A DNA stretch of 64,000 nt from Larkinella insperata (GCF_026248825.1 NZ_CP110973.1:5043501-5107500), one strand, 5' to 3'; counted from the first letter of the stretch, positions 7,550 to 17,562 are shown. A program made the numbers and translations. Notes: generated by a model not told the origin, from the letters alone.

Positions 7550-9508
7550 TTACGAAAGAATGGTTATCTGATGAAAGAAATTGGCGGTCGTTTTGCCCGG
7601 CAACGTGAAGCGGGCGCAAAAAGCCGTTGTGGGTTCCTTATGATAAAATCGGCCCGAATACCAGCCAAACTTGACCGGCTCGGTTTGTCCGCGGGCCACG
7701 CTAACCGCCAGCTCCGGATCGATCGTCAGCAGGACTGACCGCTTGACGGCGGGGTGGGAGAGACGGTACTGGTTAAAACCCGCTTCGGCCACCCGGACGT
7801 CCGGCGCCAGGTGAAACAGGACTTCAACGGTGCGGGTTATCTTCTGCCGGTTGACGAGTTGATCGCTGAGGCAGATCTGCCGGTTGGTTTTCAGAAACCG
7901 GATGCCCCGTTCGTGCTCGCAGCCCAGGCGCTCGTAGCCGTTGTGGCTGGCAATCACCTCATCCTGCTCCTCGGTACTCTGCGCGCGTTTTACCGTGGTC
8001 TGGTAGTGGTTCAGCCAGAGCAGATCCCCGGCCTGAAACGCCTGATTCTGACCGTCGATGCAAACCGTGTTGTGCGCCCGGGTACTGACGAAATACCGGC
8101 GCCAGGCCGAATCCGTGTGGTAGATGTACGTACCCGGATCAATGAAAAACGGCTGGCCATCGAGGTGCATGATAAACGACAGCGCATCGGCGTGGCCGTG
8201 GGCTGCAATGGACAGGTAGCCCAGCGGAGCCGCGTCGAAGTGCAGGTAAATTTCCTGCCCGGGTTCTTCCTGCTTCCGCAGAATAAAATGCCCTTCTTCC
8301 GCAAATAAGCGGCTTTCCAGCCGTTGGTCGGTCAGGCGGATTGCGTCGAACTGCTGCTGGCCCTCGGCTCCGAAAAAGAGCTGGTTTTTCAGGTCGTAGC
8401 CCTGCGCGTATTGCTTGAATAGAGGCACTTTGAACAGCGTGGCCGCCGATGTCAGCAGCGACCGGAAATTGTTAAAGGGCGTCCGGTCTTCCAGCATCAG
8501 CACTTTTCCGTTGTCGTCGTCTCCGTACTGCGGAAAATTTCCGTTCTGGTCCAGCAGATTGGCGATGTAGGAGAAAATGTTCAGCAATTGCTGGCTATAG
8601 GCGTCGGAGAACGGCTTTTTCTGGTGAAAGCCACTCACGTAGGCAATCAGAAAAAAGTCTGTAACAAACTGGATGTATTCGGCGGCTTCCTCCCGATTGA
8701 TGCCCAGCGAGCTGTGTTGCTGCTGAATTTCGCATTCGAGTCCGGCCCGGGCGTAGGCGCTCCAGGCCGCCGATTCCGGAAACCGCCAGAACGAACTGGC
8801 CACGAAAAGACCGCAGTATTCGGCGACCAGGTGGTTGTTGGCCGATGAGTGAAATGACGGGTTTGCCCGGCTGTAGACGCAGTGCTGGTAAATGGACGGT
8901 AGCCAGTGGGTAAACACAAACTGGCGGAACTCCGGATGGCGCTCGGCCAGCGTCGATGCGTCCAGGATGTTCCAGCAGATAAACCAGTTGATGAGCCGGA
9001 TGTTGACCTCAATGTTGCTGTACCAGTTGATCCCGCGCAGGTACGGGTTTTCCGTGACCCAGGATTCGCAGATTTCCACGAACCGGCGCAGGTATTCGGG
9101 CTGCTGCGTTGCCCGGTACTGCAGCGCCAGGCGGGGTAAAAACAAGAGCCGGTTGACCTCCCAGACGTATTTGGCACTACCCATTTCGCCCGTGCGGATG
9201 TCGATGGTTTTGGCGTATTCCAGCGGAAACCGTTTGCGGCTGTCCAGGTCCAGGTGCCAGTCGATGGGCTGGCTGTAGTCGAGCTGGTGTTCAAAAATTT
9301 CCTGCTTCATGTTCCAGGCTGGCGCGCTAACCGACCCGACGGGCAGGATGGGCTTGGGCAGGCAGCTCAGGTCAACGCAGGGCTGCCAGTCCATCCGCTG
9401 CTTGTCCGTCTGCTTCTGGGCGTACTGCTGCACCCGGTACATGACCTCGGGAACCGACATCGCCCGCATGCGGTAGTAAAGCCAGCTATATTGATTTTCG
9501 ATTTTCAT
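7550..9508 (-). CDS. Heparinase II/III family polysaccharide lyase
   Basis: The 652-aa product has an N-terminal alpha-helical toroid domain (about 1-370; landmarks NWYSNIEVNIRLINW and NNHLVAEYCGL). A C-terminal beta-sheet domain carries HGHADALSFIMHLDGQPF, IDPGTYIY and AHNTVCIDGQNQ. This is the heparinase II/III-like architecture, which also includes alginate lyases (PL15/PL17). No clear signal peptide is seen at the start (MKIENQYSWLYYRMRAMS). Such genes are common in exopolysaccharide operons, where they may trim or modify uronate polymers. Substrate is inferred from the AlgD neighbour only. Confidence 0.87.
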   Translation of the reverse strand: MKIENQYSWLYYRMRAMSVPEVMYRVQQYAQKQTDKQRMDWQPCVDLSCLPKPILPVGSVSAPAWNMKQEIFEHQLDYSQPIDWHLDLDSRKRFPLEYAKTIDIRTGEMGSAKYVWEVNRLLFLPRLALQYRATQQPEYLRRFVEICESWVTENPYLRGINWYSNIEVNIRLINWFICWNILDASTLAERHPEFRQFVFTHWLPSIYQHCVYSRANPSFHSSANNHLVAEYCGLFVASSFWRFPESAAWSAYARAGLECEIQQQHSSLGINREEAAEYIQFVTDFFLIAYVSGFHQKKPFSDAYSQQLLNIFSYIANLLDQNGNFPQYGDDDNGKVLMLEDRTPFNNFRSLLTSAATLFKVPLFKQYAQGYDLKNQLFFGAEGQQQFDAIRLTDQRLESRLFAEEGHFILRKQEEPGQEIYLHFDAAPLGYLSIAAHGHADALSFIMHLDGQPFFIDPGTYIYHTDSAWRRYFVSTRAHNTVCIDGQNQAFQAGDLLWLNHYQTTVKRAQSTEEQDEVIASHNGYERLGCEHERGIRFLKTNRQICLSDQLVNRQKITRTVEVLFHLAPDVRVAEAGFNQYRLSHPAVKRSVLLTIDPELAVSVARGQTEPVKFGWYSGRFYHKEPTTAFCARFTLPGKTTANFFHQITILS

Positions 9509-9574
9509 TGGGCAATACGGTTCCGGTCAGGGCCAAGCCTGATTGTTGATAGGGAAAAAATGGTGTGGATATCG

Positions 9575-11095
9575 TTATTTCGGTTGGTCGAGGGTTGCTA
9601 CCGTGCGGGGTTGGTGGGTCAGCGTTTTGCGTAAACCGAGGTAGAATCCGGTGGAACTGGGAAGCAGTTTCCCGCGATCAAGGGCCAGCGACGAGTTCAG
9701 ACTGACCGGACCGAGAACCGGCAAGGTGACCGGAGCGGCCAGATTCAGAAGCGCAGACAGCTGCGTGGTCTGGTCGGGGAAAGGGGCGTCGTACGTACCG
9801 AAATTGTTGCTGAACGAGATCTTGGTCATCCACTGCACCTGCGCCAGCTGACCCGTCAGCCCGACGTGGAGCATTGAAATCCGGTTGTTGGCAATGGCGC
9901 CGTTGGGCAAGCCGGGACGCACTTCGGTGCCGGGTGTCAGAAAAGGCGTACCCAGGGCGCGCTGTTTGTAAATCCAGCCGTCGATGTACTGCGAATTGTT
10001 GAAGTAATTATCCCTTCCCAACAAGGCTGGCATCATGGCAACAATTGCCCCACCCTGGCTCTTGGTGTACAGATATTCCACGAGTGCTTCCCGGATCGAG
10101 AAAAGCGCGTGGGTGGGCCGGTTGTTCCGCAGGCGAATGCCGTTCAAGCCATCGCGGATGTTGGTCAGGCGAAACAGCGAACCGTCGTCGTAGAGGTTTT
10201 GCCGGTAAGCAAAGACGTTGTAGTGGCCCAGATCGACCGTCATGCCCAGGTCAACCGATCCCAGGTGGTTGCCAATGCGGTTGTTTTCAAACGCCGAAAG
10301 CGAAGTGTTTTTTTCGTTGGGATGCCGGTAGCCGGTTACCATGAAAATGTAGCTTTGTAGGTCGTGGGGCAGCACACCGTTGTTGGCCATGGTGTTATCC
10401 AGGCTGGTCGAGTAACCGCCCCACTGAACCTGATGGTTGAAGCCCCCGAATAATTTTACTTTCCAGGAAGGCTTGCCCAGGCGAACGTACAGAACTTTCT
10501 GATGGAGATAGGAGTGAGTAACTTTTTTGCCGTCGTTCTCGAACCAGCCGTGGTTGTAGAAAGCCCGGAACGCAATTAGATGTTTCAGAAAACCCAGGGA
10601 AACGTAGTCCGGCGTACCGATCTGTACCGTGGGCAGCGGCAGGGCATTGCCCGACCAGCTATAGGCGCCCGACGTCAGGTTGGTATCGACCAGCCCGACC
10701 GAACCGCGCCGACGACCGGCGTAGACTTCGATAAAGCTGTAACGGGCCTTCATATACGCTTCGGGAAGCAGGAGCTGGCTGGTTCGGCCGGTGTTGCCCA
10801 CCACTTCGAGGCTGTAGCCCCAGTCGAAGCGCTTTGGTTTGGTCTGGCCCACCCGGGTGGTGGGTCCTGTGTAGCCGGATGCCACGCCAAGGCGCAGGCT
10901 GGCCGCCGGCTGGGTGACGGGGACGGTTCCGTTTTGATTGGCCCTCAGCCAGAACGGCGTCTGTTGTCCATCGAACAACAGAACACCGGCCTCGGCGTGA
11001 TACTGCACTGATTTACCATAATTAGCCCGTTGCGCAAATGACGGTATTGTCAGACAGTATAGGCATAGTGATAGCACTATAAAGCTAGACTTCAT
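9575..11095 (-). CDS. wzi: Capsule assembly protein, Wzi family
   Basis: The 506-aa product has a signal peptide (MKSSFIVLSLCLYCLTIPSFAQ) and alternating aromatic strands consistent with an outer-membrane beta-barrel. Family signs include YHAEAGVLLFDGQQTPFWLRANQ near the N-terminus and repeated G-x-K or G-x-R strand pairs. Wzi is an outer-membrane lectin that anchors surface polysaccharide in enteric bacteria. Its place in the operon supports cell-attached polymer. A 205-base gap upstream, the largest in the operon, may hold an internal promoter, but no TAnnTTTG box is evident. Confidence 0.82.
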   Translation of the reverse strand: MKSSFIVLSLCLYCLTIPSFAQRANYGKSVQYHAEAGVLLFDGQQTPFWLRANQNGTVPVTQPAASLRLGVASGYTGPTTRVGQTKPKRFDWGYSLEVVGNTGRTSQLLLPEAYMKARYSFIEVYAGRRRGSVGLVDTNLTSGAYSWSGNALPLPTVQIGTPDYVSLGFLKHLIAFRAFYNHGWFENDGKKVTHSYLHQKVLYVRLGKPSWKVKLFGGFNHQVQWGGYSTSLDNTMANNGVLPHDLQSYIFMVTGYRHPNEKNTSLSAFENNRIGNHLGSVDLGMTVDLGHYNVFAYRQNLYDDGSLFRLTNIRDGLNGIRLRNNRPTHALFSIREALVEYLYTKSQGGAIVAMMPALLGRDNYFNNSQYIDGWIYKQRALGTPFLTPGTEVRPGLPNGAIANNRISMLHVGLTGQLAQVQWMTKISFSNNFGTYDAPFPDQTTQLSALLNLAAPVTLPVLGPVSLNSSLALDRGKLLPSSTGFYLGLRKTLTHQPRTVATLDQPK

Positions 11096-11148
11096 ATTAT
11101 TAAAGTTACATTGAATACGATGTTACTACCGGGATACTTCTTAATGAG

Positions 11149-11160
11149 CGTAAGCTTACG
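11149..11160. promoter_or_regulatory. 12-bp perfect palindrome in the gap upstream of wzi
   Basis: CGTAAGCTTACG reads the same on both strands and lies 54 bases upstream of the wzi start, in the longest internal gap of the operon. It could be a dimeric regulator site; this rests on symmetry and position alone. Confidence 0.25.
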
Positions 11161-11300
11161 AAGTGTGTTGAGGTTGTAAACGTATACGCATAAAGGGTAA
11201 CAATAATCAATCCAATCTTATGACTTTAGTCACAATTTTAAACTTTTTTTCAGGTAGTTTCAGGAAATGGTTACCTAAGATAAAAGAACGGAAGTATTCC

Positions 11301-12257
11301 TTAAATCTTACCTTTTTGTAAGTAATTACTTACTTTCTCCGATAGAATCGTTGCCCCATTTTTGTAGAGGTGTCCGCCATCAACGAAATACCTGGATTCA
11401 ATCGGGAGGGAAGAAAGATCCAGAAATGATTTTTTATAACGGTTTTCCAGCCGGTTACTAACGGTTTTAATTTCCGAAATTTTATCCGGTGTCAGTACTT
11501 CTTTCTTCCAGGGACTGTATACAAGCAGTAATTGGATATTGCGTTTAGCGCAAAAATTAGCAATTGAATCAATTCCCGCCTGAAAAACCGGATAGCCGGT
11601 TGTATCGTGATAGACCAACGGTTGTATATCTTTTGAATACTGAAAATTATGTGCGTTCAATAAGATACTTCCGTGCGCGTCAAACCGTAGTGATTGGTAA
11701 ACATTGTCGCGCCTGGAAAAATTGGATCGTAAAGCCCAGTCTGACACGAAATCCTGGATGTTAAAATGCTCGAAGAAACATTGTAGCCGATTCAGAAGCG
11801 AATTATTAAAGATGAAATCATAAATCGTAGCGTAACTTATTTGCTTGTTGTCGCGGCCAAAATCAGTATTGTTAAAAGCGATGATAAGCTGTTTTGGCGC
11901 AATTTTTCGATCAAGACTTTTTAAAAGCTGATACGACTGGTAAGGCTTTAACCCCCAGGAAGAAAAGTTGTAAACCGTTTGCTTATTTTTCTGGCTTAAA
12001 AGTCCGGCGTCAATGTTGTTCAGCGAAATCGATGAGCCAAGAACCAGGCAGTTGGCGTCGGCGGGTTTACCGCTGGCTTTGGCATGTTCGAGCTTGCTGT
12101 TAAAGCAAACCGAGTTTGAAATAAAATTGGTGGGTAATTCCCGGAAGTCCGGTGTTAGGCTCTCCGTTGATTTAACGTAACTACCGTATAGGAAGATCGT
12201 CGCAATTAGCAGGCAGAGCGTGCCGTGAAAAAAAAGTTTGGAAAAGAACGGTTTCAT
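11301..12257 (-). CDS. SGNH-like protein paired with MBOAT acyltransferase (AlgJ/AlgX-like role)
   Basis: The 318-aa product has an N-terminal hydrophobic segment (about residues 10-26), so it is probably anchored with its domain in the periplasm. VLGSSISLNNI near 72-82 fits the SGNH block I serine. VDGGHLYKNGA near 292-302 supplies the Asp-x-x-His pair typical of this fold. It starts 5 bases after the AlgI-like MBOAT gene. In alginate and cellulose systems, AlgI-type MBOATs work with an SGNH partner that moves acetyl groups onto the polymer; the same role is inferred here. Overall similarity to AlgJ itself is not obvious by eye. Confidence 0.75.
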   Translation of the reverse strand: MKPFFSKLFFHGTLCLLIATIFLYGSYVKSTESLTPDFRELPTNFISNSVCFNSKLEHAKASGKPADANCLVLGSSISLNNIDAGLLSQKNKQTVYNFSSWGLKPYQSYQLLKSLDRKIAPKQLIIAFNNTDFGRDNKQISYATIYDFIFNNSLLNRLQCFFEHFNIQDFVSDWALRSNFSRRDNVYQSLRFDAHGSILLNAHNFQYSKDIQPLVYHDTTGYPVFQAGIDSIANFCAKRNIQLLLVYSPWKKEVLTPDKISEIKTVSNRLENRYKKSFLDLSSLPIESRYFVDGGHLYKNGATILSEKVSNYLQKGKI

Positions 12258-12262
12258 AGCCG

Positions 12263-13633
12263 TCAGAATTGAAAATAAATGAATTGATTGCCACCGCCGA
12301 AGCGTCCTAGAAAAATAACCGCCAGAATTAAGGCATAGTAAATACTGTAACGGACCGGTTTGCGCAGGGTGTTTAGGGTGCCAAGATACTCCCGGTGGCT
12401 CAACCCGTATTCCGCGAGGATAAACAGGCCCGTTACGAGCATAATTTTTTTCGATAGCAACGGGTTATGCCAGTCGAAGTGCGGAGATACGGTGTTGGCA
12501 AACACGCGAAAAGCCGTTGTCAGGTCGGGCGACCGGAAAAACACAAAGGCCAGAGTGACCAGCAGGTTCGTGTACAGAAAAGCGATGACACCTTTGTTTT
12601 GGCGGATTTTGAAAATATCTTCCAGAATTTGCAGACTGCCGTGAATAGCGCCCCAGATGATGTACGTCCAGTTGGCCCCGTGCCAAAAACCCGATACCAT
12701 GAAAACGATAAAGACGTTGCGGTATTTGTGTTTTTTGTTGCCGCCCAGCGTAAAGTACAGGTAGTCGCGAAACCAGGTAGACAGCGACAGGTGCCATTTT
12801 CGCCAGTATTCGGTGATCGAATGCGAGAAGTATGGGAAATTGAAATTCTTCATTAATTCAATGCCCATTACCTTCGACGTCCCCAGCGCCATATCGGAGT
12901 AGCCCGAAAAATCGCAGTAGATCTGGATGGAGAACAAAAACATGGCAATCAGGGAATTGGTTGCCGGACCGGTGTGTACACCCGCGTAATACGAATCGAC
13001 GTAAGCCGCCAGGTTGTCGGCAATGACCACCTTTTTGAACAGGCCGTACGCCATCAGTTTCAACCCATCGACGGCTTTCTGGTAGTTAAAATCATGCTTG
13101 ATCTTGAACTGGTGAATAACGTTCTGCGGCCGCTCGATCGGCCCTGCCACCAGCTGGGGGTAGTAAAGCACGTAGAGGGCATAATATCCCAGATGCCGTT
13201 CGGCGGGGTAGTTGCCCCGGTAGACCTCAATGGTATAGCTCATGGCCTGAAACGTGTGGAACGACAGGCCGATGGGTAAAATGAGTTGCCAGTAGGCCAG
13301 TTGGCTCTGACCAACCGCGCCGAGCACGGTATTGATGTTGTCGATGAAGAAATTATAGTATTTGAATACCGCCAGTACGCCAACGTTGGCAATGATGCTG
13401 AGCGCCAGGTATTGTTTGCGCCGTTTTCCAGTGGACTGCTCTATCAGGATTCCGGCGTAATAATCGATTAAAATCGTGAAAATCAGAATCAGAATGTAGA
13501 CCGGGATGAAATCCATGTAAAAGTAACAACTCGCTACGAGCAGCAGCACCCACCGAAACCGATGCGGCAGCACAAAATACAGGGTTGTTACGATGGGGAA
13601 AAAGACCAGAAATTGAAGTGAATTGAACAGCAT
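12263..13633 (-). CDS. MBOAT O-acyltransferase (AlgI/DltB-like)
   Basis: The 456-aa polytopic inner-membrane protein moves acyl groups across the membrane for polymer O-acetylation. It starts MLFNSLQFLVFFPIV, typical of AlgI. The MBOAT signature EYWRKWHLSLSTWFRDYLY lies near 275-293 and the catalytic His at about 318 in GFWHGANWTY. I chose the ATG at 13633; the frame extends 5 codons to a TTG, which adds nothing to the family match. It forms a pair with the downstream SGNH gene (5-base gap). A second, unrelated acyltransferase gene lies directly upstream. Confidence 0.92.
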   Translation of the reverse strand: MLFNSLQFLVFFPIVTTLYFVLPHRFRWVLLLVASCYFYMDFIPVYILILIFTILIDYYAGILIEQSTGKRRKQYLALSIIANVGVLAVFKYYNFFIDNINTVLGAVGQSQLAYWQLILPIGLSFHTFQAMSYTIEVYRGNYPAERHLGYYALYVLYYPQLVAGPIERPQNVIHQFKIKHDFNYQKAVDGLKLMAYGLFKKVVIADNLAAYVDSYYAGVHTGPATNSLIAMFLFSIQIYCDFSGYSDMALGTSKVMGIELMKNFNFPYFSHSITEYWRKWHLSLSTWFRDYLYFTLGGNKKHKYRNVFIVFMVSGFWHGANWTYIIWGAIHGSLQILEDIFKIRQNKGVIAFLYTNLLVTLAFVFFRSPDLTTAFRVFANTVSPHFDWHNPLLSKKIMLVTGLFILAEYGLSHREYLGTLNTLRKPVRYSIYYALILAVIFLGRFGGGNQFIYFQF

Positions 13634-13659
13634 ACTTCGTCTTGGCAAAAAGTCCGTTA

Positions 13660-14808
13660 TTAACTGCGAATGGGTTGCGGCTGCAAAGCCGGGGTTGCGT
13701 CAGGAGCGGATTCCGGCTTCAGGTTGGAACCGTAATGTTTCCGCAGTTTTAGAATCCGTTTTTCAATGCCGTAGTAACTGACTACGCTCAGTGTCAGCCC
13801 GATCGGGACGGCGATCAGCAGGTACTCAACCGTGATGCGTTCGGAACCCGTCAGGTAGCGCGCGATGCTGATGCCCACCCAGTGGAACAGATAAAGCGAA
13901 TAGCTGAGCTGCGCAACGGTCAGGAGCCAGGGGGCGCTGAACCACTGCCGGAGTTTTTCCAGCCGCGGGTGAAAGAGCAGCGCCGGCACCAGAATGGAAA
14001 AACCAAGGCCCTGGAACGAATACCGGAACGTTTCGCGGAACGCCAGATCACGGTAAAAAAGGCTGATCGCCAGCAGGATAAACGCCAGGCCAATGCTGAT
14101 GGAGTGGTTTGCCCGCTGGATAAACCCTGCGCCCGTCGGTCCGTACGCCAGCAGACTGATCAGGCAACCGTACATAATGGCGTCCGCCCGGGTTTCCGTC
14201 AGGTGGTAGATGGTGTAGATGGTGAGTTCGGTTGGTCCGTAGGTCGTCATCAGGTATTGACGCCAGGCCAAGATCCCGATGACGCCCACGGTGAGGAAAC
14301 AGAGAAATGCCGGGCGGTGCCGAAACAGCAGAACGAAGAGAAGCGGAAACGCAATGTAAAAATGCTCCTCAACGGCCAGCGACCAGAGAATATCGAGAAT
14401 GAGCGTGCAATCCAGGGGCTGGATTGGCCGCAAGTAAATCACAAAATAATTGCGGTAATAGAACAGGCTCGACAGAATTTCCTGCGCGTGAAATTCGCAG
14501 CCAATGGCCCCGATAAAACAAACGGAAATCAGCAGCATGAAGAGCAGCGCCGGGTAAAGCCGCAGAAACCGCCGGATGTAAAAGTTTTTCAGGTTGATGG
14601 TACCGGTCCGGTTGTGTTCCGAAATCAGGAGCCGGGTGATCAGAAAACCGCTGATGAAAAAGAAGCAGTTAAGGGCCAGACCGCCCGGAATGATGTGACC
14701 CAGACCGAAATGGCTGAGGACCACCATGATCAGGGCGATCGCCCGGATGCCGTCCAGGGGCAGCAAGTAGGATGAGGTTGGTCTGGTGATGGAGGTAGAA
14801 AGCGACAT
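13660..14808 (-). CDS. Acyltransferase family 3 (OafA-type) membrane protein
   Basis: The 382-aa product has about 10 hydrophobic segments. The family start is present: LLPLDGIRAIALIMVVLSHF holds the conserved R and H near residues 20-38, followed by FFISGFLITRLL and the RRFLRLYPALL motif. These proteins transfer acetyl or other acyl groups to carbohydrates from the cytoplasmic donor pool. It starts 3 bases after the stop of the upstream GT4 gene, so translation is probably coupled. The exact sugar target is unknown. Confidence 0.9.
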   Translation of the reverse strand: MSLSTSITRPTSSYLLPLDGIRAIALIMVVLSHFGLGHIIPGGLALNCFFFISGFLITRLLISEHNRTGTINLKNFYIRRFLRLYPALLFMLLISVCFIGAIGCEFHAQEILSSLFYYRNYFVIYLRPIQPLDCTLILDILWSLAVEEHFYIAFPLLFVLLFRHRPAFLCFLTVGVIGILAWRQYLMTTYGPTELTIYTIYHLTETRADAIMYGCLISLLAYGPTGAGFIQRANHSISIGLAFILLAISLFYRDLAFRETFRYSFQGLGFSILVPALLFHPRLEKLRQWFSAPWLLTVAQLSYSLYLFHWVGISIARYLTGSERITVEYLLIAVPIGLTLSVVSYYGIEKRILKLRKHYGSNLKPESAPDATPALQPQPIRS

Positions 14809-14811
14809 AGT

Positions 14812-15909
14812 TCAACGAAGAATGGATTCGTAAATGCGTAAAAGTTGCGGCAGCACCGCGTCGGGCTGGTAATTTTGGCTGATGCGACGGGATGCGCGGC
14901 CCATTTGCGCCAGCAGGGTGGGGTCCTGCTGAAACTTCATCAGACGATCGAACAAAGCCACTTTATCGCCCGGCTGAACCAGATACCCGTTCAGGCCCTC
15001 GAGAACCACTTCGGCCGTGCCGCCCACCGGCGTGGAAAGAATGGGCAGGCCGTAGCTCATCGCTTCCAAAATGGCAATGGGAACGCCCTCGCTGTAGGAA
15101 GGGAGGACAAACAGGTGGCAGTCGGCGAGTAAGCGCGCTTTGTGATCGCCGGTCACCCAGCCTTCAAAAGACACAATTTCTTCCAGTTGGTGCTCTTTCA
15201 GGTAGTGCTCCAACTGCTCGGTTTCGCCGTTGCCGCCGATAACCAGCTGAAGTCGACCCTGCACCTGCTCACGGTTTTGCCGGATTGCATCCAGCAGGTC
15301 AAACACGCCTTTGCGAGCACCGATAGCTCCCAGAAACAGCACTTTCAGGGGTTCGTCCGGTTTCTTGTGCTTAGCCGGTGTCTGCGGAGCCTTATTCTCA
15401 ACAATGTTGTGCAGAACCTCCAGCCGTTTGGTCCGGAAGTGCTGCCGGAAAAAATCCGCCCACGACTTCGACAGACAGACGACTACATCGACATTTTCGA
15501 CCAGAAAGCGGATCAGTCGTTTCTGAACCGGGTTGCTTTGTTCGTAGAAAATGGCAAACTCCGACCCGTTCATGTGGTAAAGCACTTTTTGGCCAAACAG
15601 GTATTTGCTGGTCAGAAACAGCACGAGCTTCCGGTAGAAGCTTCCGTAGGAGGAAGCGTGCATGTGCACGATTTTGATCTGCCGGTCTTTCGTGAGCTTC
15701 GTTAGAAATTCGGAATACTGCCCCAGGAAGTAAACAATCAACGCGGCTTTGTTCTTCGCCAGCCGGTGGGTGGTTACATACTTAAATGCCTCAAAATAAC
15801 GGGAGTAGACGTTGATCAGATAGCCAATACCGCCCTCGTAGTTGATATGTTTGGGGCCGACCACCAAAACCCGTTCGGCGATCGATTGTGGAATCAAGTA
15901 GTTTTTCAT
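14812..15909 (-). CDS. Glycosyltransferase, GT4 family
   Basis: The 365-aa GT-B enzyme has an N-terminal acceptor domain (VGPKHINYEGGIGYLINVYSR, with a GG loop). Its C-terminal donor domain carries KVLFLGAIGARKGVFDLLDA, FEGWVTGDHK and the E-x7-E segment YSEGVPIAILEAMSYGLPI. That last stretch is the retaining GT4 signature. It presumably extends the repeat unit at the cytoplasmic membrane face. It lies between another GT4 gene (9-base gap) and the acyltransferase-3 gene. Donor sugar unknown. Confidence 0.9.
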   Translation of the reverse strand: MKNYLIPQSIAERVLVVGPKHINYEGGIGYLINVYSRYFEAFKYVTTHRLAKNKAALIVYFLGQYSEFLTKLTKDRQIKIVHMHASSYGSFYRKLVLFLTSKYLFGQKVLYHMNGSEFAIFYEQSNPVQKRLIRFLVENVDVVVCLSKSWADFFRQHFRTKRLEVLHNIVENKAPQTPAKHKKPDEPLKVLFLGAIGARKGVFDLLDAIRQNREQVQGRLQLVIGGNGETEQLEHYLKEHQLEEIVSFEGWVTGDHKARLLADCHLFVLPSYSEGVPIAILEAMSYGLPILSTPVGGTAEVVLEGLNGYLVQPGDKVALFDRLMKFQQDPTLLAQMGRASRRISQNYQPDAVLPQLLRIYESILR

Positions 15910-15918
15910 ACACGCTGA

Positions 15919-16959
15919 TTAATGCATTTCATAGGCGGCCATATAGTCATGCGCTGTCCGGCGAACGTCGAACTGGGTCTGGACACGGTGCCGGGCCCGG
16001 GCAACTTTTTCCCGAAAGGTGCTTGTGGAATAATTCTCCATGATGGCCTGAATTTGTTCGGCACAGTGGTTCACGTCTCCTACGGAAAAGACGAAGCCAA
16101 ATTCGTCCTGGTTGGTAATTTCCAGCGGACCTTCAATGTTGGAAACCAGCACCGGCACCCCGGCCGCCATGGCTTCGGCCACTGTCAGACCAAAGCCTTC
16201 GAAGAGCGACGGCTGCACGAGCAGATGGTATTCGTGCAGGTGTTCGTGGATGTAGCTGCGGTCGCGGGCACCCAGAAACGTAACGTGGTCCTGCAGGTTC
16301 AGCTCCGCCACCAGGGCCGTCAGCTCCGCCAGTGATTCGCCCGAACCGATCAGATCAATGTGAATATTTTGGTTGCCGGACGGGCCGATTAGTTGGCTAA
16401 CAGCCTGTAAAAGAATGTGCTGCCCTTTTTTTTCGTGAACCAGCCGACTGATTTGAACGATTCGGAAAGCTGGAGTCATACCGTATTCTTCTTTGGGCCT
16501 GATTGAGTGGACGGGCACTCCGTTGTAAATCAGGTCCGCTTCCAGGCCGGTGCGTTCCCGGATGTCATCCTGCACGCTGCGGGAAATGGCGAACAGCTTT
16601 TTGTAACGGCCAAAGTTTTCCGCCGGCACCCGGGTATCATGCACCGTCAGGTAGCTCGAAGACGCCCGGTATAGCAAACGGCCGAGCCGCTCGTTGTGGC
16701 AGTGGATGCAGTCTGGCTTCAGTTTCCGAATAATGTTATTCAGCTTGAGCAGGTAAAAAGGATTGCGGCTTCCGGCGGGTCGTTCGATGAGGATAATCTG
16801 AACCCGGTAATCAATTTTTTTGATTAACTCTATATCGTATACGTCGTTCAGGATAACCAGGATGACTTCATGCTGCTGGCTCTGCTCATTGACGATATCC
16901 ACCAGCATCGTTTCCGTGCCCGCCGTTTCCAGACTGAAATTGATGTGTATAATCTTCAT
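15919..16959 (-). CDS. Glycosyltransferase, GT4 family
   Basis: The 346-aa GT-B enzyme starts MKIIHINFSLETAGTETM, matching the glycine-rich N-terminal loop of GT4 enzymes. Later it has ISRLVHEKKGQHILLQAVSQL, LGARDRSYIHEHL and the donor signature SLFEGFGLTVAEAMAAGVPV. An in-frame ATG 12 codons upstream (16995) would add MSYGSSPSRFIE, which is not typical, so I chose 16959. Presumed role is adding one sugar of the repeat unit. Confidence 0.88.
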   Translation of the reverse strand: MKIIHINFSLETAGTETMLVDIVNEQSQQHEVILVILNDVYDIELIKKIDYRVQIILIERPAGSRNPFYLLKLNNIIRKLKPDCIHCHNERLGRLLYRASSSYLTVHDTRVPAENFGRYKKLFAISRSVQDDIRERTGLEADLIYNGVPVHSIRPKEEYGMTPAFRIVQISRLVHEKKGQHILLQAVSQLIGPSGNQNIHIDLIGSGESLAELTALVAELNLQDHVTFLGARDRSYIHEHLHEYHLLVQPSLFEGFGLTVAEAMAAGVPVLVSNIEGPLEITNQDEFGFVFSVGDVNHCAEQIQAIMENYSTSTFREKVARARHRVQTQFDVRRTAHDYMAAYEMH

Positions 16960-17004
16960 CTCAATAAATCTGCTTGGGGAAGAACCGTAAGACATGGTAG
17001 CCGG

Positions 17005-17562
17005 TTACTCCACAATGTTGACAATGTATTCCTGCGTTGCGTCGGGGTTGGGAATGATCCGGCCGGGGTTGCCCATAACGATGCTGTTGTCGGGTACATC
17101 AAAATTGACGTAGGCGTTGGGGGCAATCAGGACGTTGCTTCCAATGACAACACTGCCGACAATGACGGCCCCGGCGCCGACCCACACCCGGTCTCCGAGC
17201 GTTGGGTACCCTTTCATTTTGCCCCGGTTGGTCTGCCCGATGGTCACGTTGTGTGACACGTAACAGTTGTTACCAATTATGGATTTACTGTTAATTACAA
17301 TACTCCCGAAGTGGCTGATCTGAAATCCTCTTCCGATGGTGGTTTCACGCGGTATTTGAAAGCCGTATTTGTACGTGTAGCGGTGGTAAAACAAGCGGTA
17401 GATAAAACCAGGTATGGTGTATTTTTCATACACGGCACACTTCCGCAGAAAGTACGTATACCGAAATCCCGGGATTCGCATACTCCGGATAAACGAGGAC
17501 AGGCTGGTGTCTCCGGCGTAACGGTATAAGTCACTTTTGATGAGATGATCCATGATCGACAA
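17005..17562 (-). CDS. Hexapeptide-repeat acetyltransferase (serine acetyltransferase/WcaB-like)
   Basis: The 185-aa product has an N-terminal helical part and a left-handed beta-helix from about residue 95. Isoleucine/valine-led hexapeptides (IGRGFQISHFGSIVINS, IGNNCYVSHNVTIGQ) lead to GDRVWVGAGAVIVGSVVIGSN, with a catalytic-type His in SHNVTIG. This is the CysE/WcaB-like group that uses acetyl-CoA. In this operon it more likely acetylates a sugar than serine. MDHLIKSDLYRY three residues in (17553) is an alternative start. Confidence 0.82.
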   Translation of the reverse strand: MSIMDHLIKSDLYRYAGDTSLSSFIRSMRIPGFRYTYFLRKCAVYEKYTIPGFIYRLFYHRYTYKYGFQIPRETTIGRGFQISHFGSIVINSKSIIGNNCYVSHNVTIGQTNRGKMKGYPTLGDRVWVGAGAVIVGSVVIGSNVLIAPNAYVNFDVPDNSIVMGNPGRIIPNPDATQEYIVNIVE